30,639 nucleotides of DNA, taken from the NCBI GenBank assembly GCA_024280585.1, contig JAJRPW010000165.1:1-30639 (forward strand). The letters are read 5' to 3'. Source of the DNA: Alphaproteobacteria bacterium (lineage in GTDB: Bacteria > Pseudomonadota > Alphaproteobacteria > Rickettsiales > UBA6187). Position 1 is the first letter of the stretch, and every line of letters starts with the position of its first letter. A program made the translations under genes and the position numbers. Below, piece by piece: positions 14,159-23,487 of the stretch. The notes under the pieces were generated by a model, which did no database searches, was not told the DNA's origin, and worked only from the letters and a program-made list of their open reading frames with translations.

Positions 14159-17100
14159 TTAAGACTTGCTATCAAAACTGGTTTGACTTTCAATAAATGA
14201 TAAAGTGTCGTTTATCCCGGAAATAAAAGCTTCCAGACGAGAATACTTAGCCTCTTCCAAGGCTCTTTCAGCGATCAATCTTAGAGTATCCCTATCAATC
14301 TTATCCTGCTGCCTTGCGCTATTCTCCTGAAAAGAATCAACAAAACTATCCATTAACCCACCATCTTCCAGATAATTATCCAGATAATTATATATTTTAT
14401 CCGCAATTCCTTGTGTCAAAGTCACTACAATATTATCACTGCCATCGCCGGTATAAACCATTACCAGCCCTTGAAGTGCAGTTCCGGCCTGACCAGTTAT
14501 GCTGCTTCCATTCAGAGTAGCGTTAAATAAAAACGTTCCGCCGGAATCTAAAACCCTGACTTTATTGCCATCAGCTCTTGTTGTATCAATATCAAGCTGA
14601 AAATTATTTAACGTAACTGCATTAGTACGCGAAAACACACTAAGCTCAGGAGAATTAGCAGAAAAATCAAAGACGAATACTTTTCTAAATGCCTCGAAAT
14701 CAGCGGCTAAAGCTGCATCAAATTTAGACTCATCCAATACAAACAAGTTCCTTACTTCCGGGCTATCGCCAGCGCCAGGAGAGTCAATCGTATCAATTCC
14801 TATCGCAAATAAACTGTTAGCGTCACCACTTGAAATACCGGCCACCAGCCTAGATAACTGCTTGTTTACCCCTACCAAAACATCACTTAAAATAGACTCG
14901 TCGCCCAATATGGCTCCTTCAACAAGCTGATTATCCTCATCTCTTTGGCTTTGTTCGGCAATAAATATCTTCAATTCATTATATGTTGTGATAAAATCGC
15001 CCACACCTGATTTTATAATACTGTTATCAGCTGTGATACTAACTGATAACGTTGGTGGAGTAGACACTGGTGTATCTGAAATAAGAGAGAATGTAATCTT
15101 ATCAATAGCATCGCTAATAACATTGGAACTTCTGGTAAGAGTCAGGCCGTCTATGATAAAACTTGCATCAGAACCGGCCTGAACTTGAGTAAACGTAACG
15201 TTATCAGCTCCCAGTTGGATTGTTCCGGATAATGGATCACCCGCGCCCGAATCACCATACTCAATTATTTTCTCATCTGCTCCGGTATCTATAGATTTTA
15301 ACAGCAAACTATAACTATTATCATTTACTTTTATTATATCGGCAGAAACACGGCTAGTTGCCGAAACGGCGTTAATTTTTGATTTTATAACCTGTAAATT
15401 ATCACCTTCATTCAAAGTGATATCAACCCCACCAAGACTGAATGTTCCGGCTCTAAGCGGAGGAACTGTCGGACTTTGCGTTGTAGTTATATCATTTGTA
15501 GAATTAAGCCAGGTGTTGATGCTGGTCGCATATGAGTCGGCAGCTCCAGAATTATTCATCGTCGCTTCATCGCCAACAGTAAGCTGGAACGTGACGTCTT
15601 TTGTGCCGCTCGTTAGGTCGCTATCCCCATCTTTTACAAATGTTATAACCGTTCCGGAAGGAAGCCTGTTGCCAAGAAAATTATCGCCTGTACCAGTTGC
15701 AGCAGCATTTATAGCGCCGCCATCCAATTCAACAGGGCGTGAAGTATAGGTCACACCGCCAACCGTTGCTTTAAATTCAAGACGATTGGGGGTGTAGCTG
15801 GTTGCCGAACTGGTTCCAGCAAAATATTCAACGGAATTAATCGTGATATCACCAGAAAGGGTCGATATATGAGTAGTTTTTCCATCGCTTATTGCGGTTG
15901 TATTAACCCCCTCAGTTCCCAGGGAATTTAGCGCACCGCCTGCAGGGTTAATGTTGGCTGCTTGAGATCCGATTTTTACAAGGTTAGTTGTTGTATCAGC
16001 GCCGCCTGAGAAATTAGCAGTTATATTAATATCCGTGCTAACACTAGCATTATTTCCGAGCACATCACGTGTAACAACCAAGCTATCCACACCGTCAGTT
16101 GTGAACGTGTAACCCACAGCATCGCCTGTGGTGAGTGAATTCATATATGATGCTATGTTAACTAATGTTGCGGGCAAATCTCCACCAACAGTAATGCTAG
16201 TGCCGCCACCGCCACCAAAAGTCAGGCTGCTGGAGCCGCCACCGCTACCAAAAATGAGCGAGTCAGCCGAATCAAACAAATTATTCGTAAAATCAATACT
16301 AATAGTCGCTTTTGTTGCCGCATTAACTCCATCGACACCATTTTGGCTAACTGAGCCACTAACAAGCGTGTTTTTGCGATTTACACTTCCTGCAACCGAG
16401 CCATTATTTTTATAGCCCTGTCCAATTGCGACTGTTTGGGTTTTATCAGTTGTTCCTTTCGAAAAATTAGCTGAAACAGTCAGATCACTGCCGACCGTGG
16501 CAATTGTTCCCAAACTATCACGAGTAGCAGTTATAACGCCAGAACTATCGCGAGAGTAAGTATATGCGCTTTCAGTTCCCGAAGCTACTGTATTCATATA
16601 TGTAACGATTCGGTCTAATTTGAGATCCAGGGTAGTATCTGTTGAAATATCTATATCTGCGCTGCCAGTTCCGCCGAATGTTATTGTTGTTGCGCCGAAT
16701 GTTAATTCGTCCGTTGCATCAAACAGATTCTGTGAACCAAAAATAACATTTATAGTTGCTGCCTGCGCGGTGGTGCCAGCATGGCCGTCTGTGCCAAGTG
16801 CATTTACATTGCCAGCAACTGGATTATTTAATGCAGTACCGCTTCCAATTTTAACCAGCATTGTAGTATCAGCATTCTTAGAAAAATCCGCATCAATAGC
16901 CATGCTGGTGCCAACCTCAGTGTTGCTGCCAGCTACGTTCCTTGTGGCGGTCAGGGTTGTCCCACTTGCTGAATATTCATAACGAGCCTCTTCCCCGCTG
17001 GTTTTAGTGTTCATATAAGTTGCCATAATAGCAACAACTCCAGCGACAGTGGATGTGCCTGTTATATCCAGGCTATCGCCACCCAAAGCGCCGAATGTAA

Positions 17101-17740
17101 GAGTCGTGCCGGTGCTAAATTTTACTTCATCCAAGGCTTCAAATTCGCTGTAATCACCAGTAAAAACAATATCAATAGTAGCTTTATTGCCTTGAATATC
17201 GTTAGAAAATGTAATTGGTGTCGACGAATTTAAAACATTAAGGGAAACTGTGCCCAAACTTGCCTGGTAATTATCAATTATTGATGCATTGCCGACTACA
17301 CTTGTTGTTTGGCTAGTAAATCCATCTTTTCGTATTTGTTGTGCGTTTGCAGTGACTATGCTGGTTATATCGTAATCATTCAGCGTTGCACCGGCCTCGG
17401 TTGTAACAGAAAGATAGTTCGAAGCTACCGTCGTTGTACTTGAAATGACACTAGCCGTGGTATGTTTAAAAAAGTCATTATTCTGATTGCCAACGCCTGC
17501 CGGTGCACTTAAAAATTCTGATGCAGTTTGAAAGCGATCGAGCAAAACTTTAAGCTCTCCACTAGCTGAAATTATTGCATCATTGGATTCGATAATATCT
17601 TCAGTATTTGAAATTCTGCTTGTTATTGGTGACAAGACCGCATCAATTATCGCAGTGCTATCTAAACCAGTTGAAATCCCTGTGCTTTTTGTTTGGCCGT
17701 TGGTGGTAGTAATATTACCAAAGTTAACTTCTTTTGCCAT
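14159..17740 (-). CDS. fliD: Flagellar hook-associated protein 2 (filament cap), enlarged
   Basis: FliD caps the flagellar filament and catalyses flagellin insertion outside the cell. The N-terminal D0/D1 part is clear ('STGLDSTAIIDAVLSPITSR' followed by a coiled-coil segment). So is the C-terminal part: 'AIDKITFSLISDTP', 'GVGDFITTYNELKIFIAEQS', 'GILGDES'-like AILGDESILSDV, 'LFAIGIDTIDSPG', 'FVLDESKFDAALAADFEAF' and a final coiled coil. At 1193 residues it is about twice the usual 450-700. The excess is mainly three tandem repeats of about 130-150 residues in the outer-domain region. I chose ATG 17740 (AGGCG upstream); an in-frame GTG at 17758 is possible. It leads a fliD-fliS operon. Confidence 0.92.
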   Translation of the reverse strand: MAKEVNFGNITTTNGQTKSTGISTGLDSTAIIDAVLSPITSRISNTEDIIESNDAIISASGELKVLLDRFQTASEFLSAPAGVGNQNNDFFKHTTASVISSTTTVASNYLSVTTEAGATLNDYDITSIVTANAQQIRKDGFTSQTTSVVGNASIIDNYQASLGTVSLNVLNSSTPITFSNDIQGNKATIDIVFTGDYSEFEALDEVKFSTGTTLTFGALGGDSLDITGTSTVAGVVAIMATYMNTKTSGEEARYEYSASGTTLTATRNVAGSNTEVGTSMAIDADFSKNADTTMLVKIGSGTALNNPVAGNVNALGTDGHAGTTAQAATINVIFGSQNLFDATDELTFGATTITFGGTGSADIDISTDTTLDLKLDRIVTYMNTVASGTESAYTYSRDSSGVITATRDSLGTIATVGSDLTVSANFSKGTTDKTQTVAIGQGYKNNGSVAGSVNRKNTLVSGSVSQNGVDGVNAATKATISIDFTNNLFDSADSLIFGSGGGSSSLTFGGGGGTSITVGGDLPATLVNIASYMNSLTTGDAVGYTFTTDGVDSLVVTRDVLGNNASVSTDINITANFSGGADTTTNLVKIGSQAANINPAGGALNSLGTEGVNTTAISDGKTTHISTLSGDITINSVEYFAGTSSATSYTPNRLEFKATVGGVTYTSRPVELDGGAINAAATGTGDNFLGNRLPSGTVITFVKDGDSDLTSGTKDVTFQLTVGDEATMNNSGAADSYATSINTWLNSTNDITTTQSPTVPPLRAGTFSLGGVDITLNEGDNLQVIKSKINAVSATSRVSADIIKVNDNSYSLLLKSIDTGADEKIIEYGDSGAGDPLSGTIQLGADNVTFTQVQAGSDASFIIDGLTLTRSSNVISDAIDKITFSLISDTPVSTPPTLSVSITADNSIIKSGVGDFITTYNELKIFIAEQSQRDEDNQLVEGAILGDESILSDVLVGVNKQLSRLVAGISSGDANSLFAIGIDTIDSPGAGDSPEVRNLFVLDESKFDAALAADFEAFRKVFVFDFSANSPELSVFSRTNAVTLNNFQLDIDTTRADGNKVRVLDSGGTFLFNATLNGSSITGQAGTALQGLVMVYTGDGSDNIVVTLTQGIADKIYNYLDNYLEDGGLMDSFVDSFQENSARQQDKIDRDTLRLIAERALEEAKYSRLEAFISGINDTLSFIESQTSFDSKS
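15905..17179 (-). repeat. Three tandem protein repeats inside fliD
   Basis: Three diverged copies lie at roughly 17179-16795, 16760-16310 and 16308-15905. Shared order: ATI.I.F, a LFDA.DELTFG-like strand, a TFGG Gly-rich strand, 'YMNT..SG', a Tyr strand (YEYSASGTTLTATRN, YTYSRDSSGVITATRD, YTFTTDGVDSLVVTRD), a 'VGTSMAIDADFSK'-like strand, and a VKIGSG....G..N.LGT.G linker. They read as beta-rich modules, probably projecting from the cap. Confidence 0.8.
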
Positions 17741-17937
17741 AATACGCCTAAAATCCACATTGCAAAATATCTATATAGGCCATTCTACACCATTTTTCAC
17801 GACAATAAAAGGTTAAAAAAATATGCACTAAAAAAACCCAGGGTTATGTATCTAAAATTATACAAATGCACAACAAAACACTGTTAATTTATATTATTTG
17901 CCTATATAAAATCTGTGGATAAATTCAAAGGGTGGTC

Positions 17938-20001
17938 ATGATTGAAATTAAATTGTCGAGTAAACAAGCCAAAGTAGAGCTAAAAAAACTTGCAAAAAAA
18001 ATAGCTGAGCATGATAAGTTATATCACGGCGAAGACGAGCCACGGATAAGTGACTCCGAATATGATTCTTTACGTCATAAAAACGAAGAAATTGAGGCGC
18101 AATTCCCGCACCTTATAAGGGCTGATAGCCCATCAAAAAAAGTTGGTTTCGCGGTAAGCGGAAAATTCTCGAAAGTGACTCATAAAGTTCCGATGCTTTC
18201 GCTGGCAAATGCTTTTTCACGCGAAGATATCGAGGATTTTTACGATAAAATCAGGCGGTTTTTAGGGCTGGATGAGCAAGAGGAAATAGTGGTATTCGCC
18301 GAGCCTAAAATTGACGGGCTATCCTTTTCTGCGCGTTACGAAAACGGGGTATTTGTTCAAGGTGCAACGCGTGGTGATGGTGCGGTTGGCGAGGATATAA
18401 CGGCAAATTTAGCAACATTTTTGCCACAAAAATTAGAAGGGGACTTTCCCGAAATTTTGGAGGTTCGCGGTGAGGTTTACATGTCTCACGCTGATTTCAA
18501 AAATCTTAATATAAATCAGGAGGCAATTGGCGCCAAAATCTTTGCAAATCCGCGCAATGCCGCCGCCGGCTCCCTCAGACAGCTTGACTCTTCAATAACG
18601 GCCAGCAGAAATTTACGTTATTTTGTTTATGGAATGGGAGAAATCAGCGACAATAGCACCAAATCCCAATCAAATATTAATATATATTTCAAAAGTTTAG
18701 GGCTGATTACTAATCCTTTGGTTCAGGAGTTGCGGTCGGTTGATCAAATATTTGAATATTATAACAATTTATACGCAAAACGGCCGGATCTGGAATATGA
18801 TATTGACGGCATAGTTTACAAGATAAATCGGCGTGACTGGCAGGAAAGATTGGGGTTTATCAGCCGTTCACCACGTTGGGCAATAGCCCATAAATTCCCG
18901 GCAGAGCAGGCAAAAACCTTACTGGAAAAAATTGATATTCAGGTTGGTAGAACCGGCGCCTTAACTCCTGTCGCACATTTGACACCAATAAATGTTGGCG
19001 GCGTAATTGTTTCACGTGCAACATTGCATAATGAAGATGAAATAAGGCGAAAAGATATACGCGAAGGCGATATTGTTGTGGTTCAAAGGGCAGGGGATGT
19101 TATTCCGCAGATTGTGGCTGTAGATTTGGCTAAACGTCCTGTAAAATCGAAGGAATTTGCATTTCCCGATCGCTGTCCGATATGTGACAGCCATGCCGTT
19201 CGTGAGGAGGGGGAGGTGGCAAAACGTTGCAGCGGCGGGCTTGTTTGTCGCGCGCAAGCCGTCGAACAATTAAAGCACTTTGTCTCTAAAAGTGCCTTTG
19301 ATATCGATGGTTTGGGGCAAAAACAGATTGAGACATTTTGGAAAGACCGCTTAATTGCCAAGCCTGCTGACATATTCTATCTGGAAGAACGTGATGAAAA
19401 GGATCCGTTAAAATCGCTGGCTCACCGGGAAGGCTGGGGAAAAAAATCGGTGGATAAGCTCTTTCAAGCCATTAATGAGCGGCGAAATATAGGGTTGGAT
19501 CGCTTCATTTATGCGCTTGGAATTCGCTACATAGGAAGCGGAACTGCAAAGCTTTTAGCCCGTAATTACGGAAGTTTTGACGGTTGGTTTGAGTCCATGA
19601 AGGGTGATGACTATGAAAACCTCCTTGCAATTGATGGGGTTGGCGGCAAAGTTGCCGATGAAATAACACGATTTTTCGAGGAAAAACATAATGTTGAAGC
19701 TATAAAAGAACTATCCGGATTATTAAATATTAAAGATGTGGAAGCTCCGCAATCTAAGTCACTAATATCGGGCAAAACCGTTGTATTCACTGGCAGTTTA
19801 GCAAAAATAACTCGGGCTGAAGCAAAGGCCAGGGCTGAAAGTCTGGGCGCAAAAGTTTCCGGCTCGGTATCCGCCAGAACTGACTACGTTGTGGCGGGCG
19901 AATCAGCTGGCTCCAAGCTAAAAAAAGCCAATGAACTCGGGGTAACAACCATGAACGAAGATGAATGGCTTGAATTTATTTCAGGCGGCAAAAATTCCTG
20001 A
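17938..20001 (+). CDS. ligA: NAD-dependent DNA ligase
   Basis: LigA seals nicks in replication and repair, using NAD+ to adenylate its lysine. It has 687 residues, normal for the family. In order: domain Ia with 'YDSLRHKNEEIEAQFP'; adenylation domain with the lysine in AEPKIDGLS (about K124), GATRGDG and EDIT; 'VRGEVYM'; OB-fold; a Cys4 zinc finger (CPIC...C...C, about 417-445); helix-hairpin-helix repeats ('IDGLGQKQIE', 'LGIRYIGSGTAKLLA', 'IDGVGGKVADEI'); and a C-terminal BRCT domain from about 608 ('LISGKTVVFTGSL'). ATG 17938 has AAAGGG upstream; an in-frame GTG two codons earlier (17932) is less likely. It is divergent from fliD and 60 bases ahead of ftsK. Confidence 0.97.
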   Translation: MIEIKLSSKQAKVELKKLAKKIAEHDKLYHGEDEPRISDSEYDSLRHKNEEIEAQFPHLIRADSPSKKVGFAVSGKFSKVTHKVPMLSLANAFSREDIEDFYDKIRRFLGLDEQEEIVVFAEPKIDGLSFSARYENGVFVQGATRGDGAVGEDITANLATFLPQKLEGDFPEILEVRGEVYMSHADFKNLNINQEAIGAKIFANPRNAAAGSLRQLDSSITASRNLRYFVYGMGEISDNSTKSQSNINIYFKSLGLITNPLVQELRSVDQIFEYYNNLYAKRPDLEYDIDGIVYKINRRDWQERLGFISRSPRWAIAHKFPAEQAKTLLEKIDIQVGRTGALTPVAHLTPINVGGVIVSRATLHNEDEIRRKDIREGDIVVVQRAGDVIPQIVAVDLAKRPVKSKEFAFPDRCPICDSHAVREEGEVAKRCSGGLVCRAQAVEQLKHFVSKSAFDIDGLGQKQIETFWKDRLIAKPADIFYLEERDEKDPLKSLAHREGWGKKSVDKLFQAINERRNIGLDRFIYALGIRYIGSGTAKLLARNYGSFDGWFESMKGDDYENLLAIDGVGGKVADEITRFFEEKHNVEAIKELSGLLNIKDVEAPQSKSLISGKTVVFTGSLAKITRAEAKARAESLGAKVSGSVSARTDYVVAGESAGSKLKKANELGVTTMNEDEWLEFISGGKNS

Positions 20002-20061
20002 TGATTTTTGCAAAACTATGTTGTATAGATATCTGCATGCCGTATTTTTATAGAGTCCGAT

Positions 20062-22299
20062 ATGTTTAAGGGTCGTTTACAGTATCTTTTTATGAACAGA
20101 TACACAAAAATAAAGGGGTTTTTATGCCTATTTGTCGGCATTTTTTTGTTCGGCTCACTGGCCTCATACAACCCTTTTGACCCGTCCTATAATAAAGCCT
20201 CAGGTAACGATCCCAGCAATATTTTCGGCAGTTTGGGTTCGTTTTTTGCCGACCCTCTCTTGCAATTTGTAGGCTTCGCCGCCTTTATCCCAGCTATATT
20301 ACTTATTTCTCTGGCATACCGACATTTATTTAAAGGCAAAATAAAATGGCTTGGCGCAAGATTTTTATGCCTGATTATAGCAACTTTTGCACTGGCTGCC
20401 ATAGCATCTTCAATAGACCCATTCGAAAAATGGCCGTTTTACGTGGGTTTGGGCGGATTTTGGGGCGATTTAATATATAGATCATTCACAGCGCCACTTA
20501 CAATATATGGTTATATATCAGTATCTTCCTTAGTATTCTTAATCTGCTTTTGTTTTTCTTCGGGCATCAGAAAATCTGAAGTCAAAAAAAGCTATATTGC
20601 CATAAGAGAAACGTTACGTCTTTTTGTTAAATATATTTATATATCAGCCAGTTATTTTGCAAACTTAATGAATAAGGTTAGGAATTTGCGAAATCAAAGG
20701 GCGGATCCAACAATTAAGAAAAAAATAACAAAAAAAGAATCGAAAATCGTGGAAATCAAGAAAAAACCGGTACGCAAAAAACGCTCCGCAGTGCAAGCGT
20801 CACTAAAGTTGTCAAGTGATCAATTTGAACTTCCCGACTTTGAACTACTTACCGAGGCCCCTGAAATTGATGCTAAAAGTAAAGTCAATCAGCGTTCTTT
20901 AGAGCAAAATGCTAAATTATTGGCAAAAGTTCTCAATGATTTTGGCGTAAAGGGGAATATATTAAAAGTACGACCGGGACCAGTTGTAACATTATATGAA
21001 CTGGAGCCGTCGCCTGGGACAAAATCCGCGCGCGTTATTGGACTCGCCGACGATATAGCCCGTTCAATGAGCGCCATTTCCGCACGTATATCAGTAATTC
21101 CAGGGCGAAATTTGCTAGGTATAGAACTACCAAATGTGCAGCGTGAAACTGTTTATTTACGGGAACTTATGGAAACCGAGGAGTATCGTGATCCACGCAT
21201 AAAACTACCTATTGCACTGGGAAAAGATATTGGCGGCGACGCGGTTATGACAGATTTATCCCGTATGCCACATCTTCTTATCGCAGGAACAACCGGTTCG
21301 GGTAAATCCGTCGCGGTGAACGCCATGATTTTATCCTATTTATATAGGCTTTCGCCGGATGAATGTAAGTTTATCATGATAGATCCAAAAATGCTGGAAT
21401 TGTCGGTTTATGAAGGCATTCCACATCTTTTAGCCCCAGTCGTGACTGAACCAGGAAAGGCCGTTGTTGCGCTGAAATGGGCCGTGCGCGAGATCGAAAA
21501 CCGCTATCGGCTAATGTCAAATTTAGGGGTTCGTAACATAAGCGGTTATAATAAACGTATCGAAGATGCTATAAAAAAAGGGGACAAACTAGAAAGAACC
21601 GTACAAACCGGCTTTAACCCGGCAACAGGTGAGCCAATTTTTGAAAAGCAGCCCTTAGAAATGATAAAACTACCATTTATTGTGATAATAGTTGATGAAA
21701 TGGCCGATTTAATGCTAACCGCCGGCAAGGATATCGAATCATCAATTCAACGGCTGGCACAAATGGCACGTGCAGCCGGAATTCATATGGTTATGGCAAC
21801 ACAAAGACCTTCGGTCGACGTAATTACAGGCGTAATTAAAGCGAATTTCCCGACCCGTATTAGCTTTCAGGTGACATCACGAATCGACAGCCGTACGATT
21901 TTAGGCGAAATGGGTGCAGAACAGTTGTTAGGAATGGGCGACATGTTATATATGGCCGGCGGCGGACGAGTTACGCGCGTTCACGGGCCTTTCGTGGGTG
22001 ATGCGGAGGTGGATAAAGTCGTAAAACACCTCAGATTACAAGGAAAACCTTCCTATGTCGAAGATATCACAAAGGAGGAAGAAACAACTGATGCCACAAC
22101 CGAATCGAATAGCTGTGATGATTTATATGACCAGGCCGTTGCTATTGTCTTGCGTGATAAAAAGGCGTCAATTAGCTACGTACAGCGCCAACTAAAAATC
22201 GGCTATAACCGCGCAGCAAATATAATAGAAAAAATGGAGCAAGAAGGTGTTCTCAGCCAAGCGAATCACGCGGGTAAACGAGAAATTTTGCTCACTTAA
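20062..22299 (+). CDS. ftsK: DNA translocase FtsK
   Basis: FtsK anchors at the septum and pumps the chromosome terminus into daughter cells. The 745 residues show about four N-terminal membrane helices (near 18-36, 66-88, 100-116, 143-166), a short Lys-rich linker (about 200-245), the alpha/beta RecA-like motor and a C-terminal winged-helix gamma domain (about 685-745) that reads KOPS-type sites. Walker A is GTTGSGKSV (409-417) and Walker B VIIVDEMAD (541-549); MVMATQRPSVDVITG and 'KANFPTRISFQVTSRIDSRT' are typical. The linker is much shorter than in E. coli FtsK, as is common in alphaproteobacteria. ATG 20062 is used; M11 (20092) is possible. lolA follows after ten bases. Confidence 0.97.
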   Translation: MFKGRLQYLFMNRYTKIKGFLCLFVGIFLFGSLASYNPFDPSYNKASGNDPSNIFGSLGSFFADPLLQFVGFAAFIPAILLISLAYRHLFKGKIKWLGARFLCLIIATFALAAIASSIDPFEKWPFYVGLGGFWGDLIYRSFTAPLTIYGYISVSSLVFLICFCFSSGIRKSEVKKSYIAIRETLRLFVKYIYISASYFANLMNKVRNLRNQRADPTIKKKITKKESKIVEIKKKPVRKKRSAVQASLKLSSDQFELPDFELLTEAPEIDAKSKVNQRSLEQNAKLLAKVLNDFGVKGNILKVRPGPVVTLYELEPSPGTKSARVIGLADDIARSMSAISARISVIPGRNLLGIELPNVQRETVYLRELMETEEYRDPRIKLPIALGKDIGGDAVMTDLSRMPHLLIAGTTGSGKSVAVNAMILSYLYRLSPDECKFIMIDPKMLELSVYEGIPHLLAPVVTEPGKAVVALKWAVREIENRYRLMSNLGVRNISGYNKRIEDAIKKGDKLERTVQTGFNPATGEPIFEKQPLEMIKLPFIVIIVDEMADLMLTAGKDIESSIQRLAQMARAAGIHMVMATQRPSVDVITGVIKANFPTRISFQVTSRIDSRTILGEMGAEQLLGMGDMLYMAGGGRVTRVHGPFVGDAEVDKVVKHLRLQGKPSYVEDITKEEETTDATTESNSCDDLYDQAVAIVLRDKKASISYVQRQLKIGYNRAANIIEKMEQEGVLSQANHAGKREILLT

Positions 22300-22309
22300 G
22301 GAAAAATGC

Positions 22310-22933
22310 ATGACACGGATTTTATTAATATTACTGGCTGTTTTTGTATGGTTTGACGCCGAGGCAAACCAAGCGAGCTCAAAAGATGTCGCTATATATA
22401 AACGTGACATGAAACGTATCGAAAAATATTTGAACAGCATCTCAACTTTTATAGCAGTTTTTGAACAAAAAACTGCTGATAATGAAATTTCCGAAGGCAC
22501 TTTTTACCTGTCCAGGCCAGGAAAATTGCGCTGGGACTATGACGCTCCTACACCAATTACCATTGTGGCAAAAGGCAGTTTACTAAGCTATTATGACAGG
22601 GAACTGGATCAAATAAGTCACATCAGCCTCGATGACAACCTGGCCGGTTTTTTAATACAGAAAAACATATCTTTCGACAGCGGCGTCGAAGTTCTCAAAT
22701 TTGTTAAAAAAAACGGAAGAATAATGGTTACAATAGCCCAAAAAAATAAGGAAGATGAAGGGCAGTTAACCATGGTTTTTTCCGACCAAAGAATCGAATT
22801 AAAAGAGCTGGGAATACTTGATGCGATTGGAAAACAAACTATAGTATCATTCAATAGCCCGATTTACGGCAAAAAAATAAATAGTAAAATATTTAGTATG
22901 CAAACCATTAGAAAAGAAAACAGGAGTAACTAA
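22310..22933 (+). CDS. lolA: LolA-family outer-membrane lipoprotein carrier
   Basis: LolA is the periplasmic chaperone that carries lipoproteins from the LolCDE transporter to the outer membrane. The 207 residues begin with a signal peptide (MTRILLILLAVFVWFDAEA) without a lipobox cysteine. The mature part has the family pattern: 'YLNSISTFIAVFEQKTAD', 'SEGTFYLSRPGKLRWDY', PTPITIVAKGSLLSYYDREL and a C-terminal 'SFNSPIYGKKINSKIF'. ATG 22310 is chosen because AAGGA stands upstream and the signal peptide starts there; the frame extends 63 bases upstream only inside ftsK. It sits between ftsK and yajQ. The ftsK-lolA pairing is common in alphaproteobacteria. Confidence 0.9.
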   Translation: MTRILLILLAVFVWFDAEANQASSKDVAIYKRDMKRIEKYLNSISTFIAVFEQKTADNEISEGTFYLSRPGKLRWDYDAPTPITIVAKGSLLSYYDRELDQISHISLDDNLAGFLIQKNISFDSGVEVLKFVKKNGRIMVTIAQKNKEDEGQLTMVFSDQRIELKELGILDAIGKQTIVSFNSPIYGKKINSKIFSMQTIRKENRSN

Positions 22934-23419
22934 ATGCCAAGTTTTGATGTCGTTTCCAACGTGGATATGCAAGAAGTTGATAACGCTGTAAATTCTGTAG
23001 TTAGAGAAATAACACAGCGTTACGATTTTAAGGGTAGCAATTGCTCAATTGAACGCGACGACGTGGAAATAACCGTCCTTGCTGATGATAATTATAAGTT
23101 GGAACAAATTCATGCCATGCTGAAAGTACACTTTACCAAACGTAAAATTGATGCAAAATCCCTTGATTTTGGCACTGTTGAACAAGCATCCGGCAATAGT
23201 CTGAGGCAAAAAATTACTGTAAAACAAGGAATTGAAAGCGAAATCGCCAAGAAAATCGTGAAAGAAATCAAAATCAAAAAGATGAAAATACAAGCATCAA
23301 TCCGCGGCGAGGAGGTGAGGGTGGAAGGCAAAAAACGTGATGATTTACAAGAGGTTATGGCTTTTTTAAAGACCCTGTCGCTAGAACTGCCTTTGCAATA
23401 CATAAACTTCCGAGATTAA
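22934..23419 (+). CDS. yajQ: YajQ-family (UPF0234) nucleotide-binding protein
   Basis: This is a small cytoplasmic protein of two ferredoxin-like folds. Members bind nucleotides, and one in Xanthomonas is reported as a cyclic-di-GMP effector. The 161 residues match along the whole length: MPSFDVVSNVDMQEVDNA, 'EITQRYDFKGS', 'LADDNYKLEQI', 'KRKIDAKSLDFG', the basic 'KKIVKEIKIKKMKIQASI' and 'VRVEGKKRDDLQEVMAFL', ending LPLQYINFRD. ATG 22934 directly follows the lolA stop (TAAATG), with AGGAG upstream, so the two are translated together. Its own target here is unknown. Confidence 0.95.
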   Translation: MPSFDVVSNVDMQEVDNAVNSVVREITQRYDFKGSNCSIERDDVEITVLADDNYKLEQIHAMLKVHFTKRKIDAKSLDFGTVEQASGNSLRQKITVKQGIESEIAKKIVKEIKIKKMKIQASIRGEEVRVEGKKRDDLQEVMAFLKTLSLELPLQYINFRD

Positions 23420-23440
23420 CAATTTATTAACACTTTTTTG

Positions 23441-23474
23441 TTACAATAATAGCTCTAATTAGAGTGTATTGTAA
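23441..23474. promoter_or_regulatory. Nested palindrome before the coiled-coil gene
   Basis: TTACAATA (23441-23448) and TATTGTAA (23467-23474) are exact inverted copies. Between them lies CTCTAATTAGAG (23453-23464), a perfect 12-bp palindrome. The 34-bp unit ends 13 bases before the ATG of the coiled-coil gene, a good place for an operator. It could also form a weak hairpin ending the lolA-yajQ transcript. Confidence 0.4.
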
Positions 23475-23487
23475 TAAAAAGGTAAGC

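Noticed and set aside
14988..17000. Several rightward open frames of 60-120 codons opposite fliD
   Set aside because: They are antisense shadows of fliD repeats, with no start signals or recognisable products.
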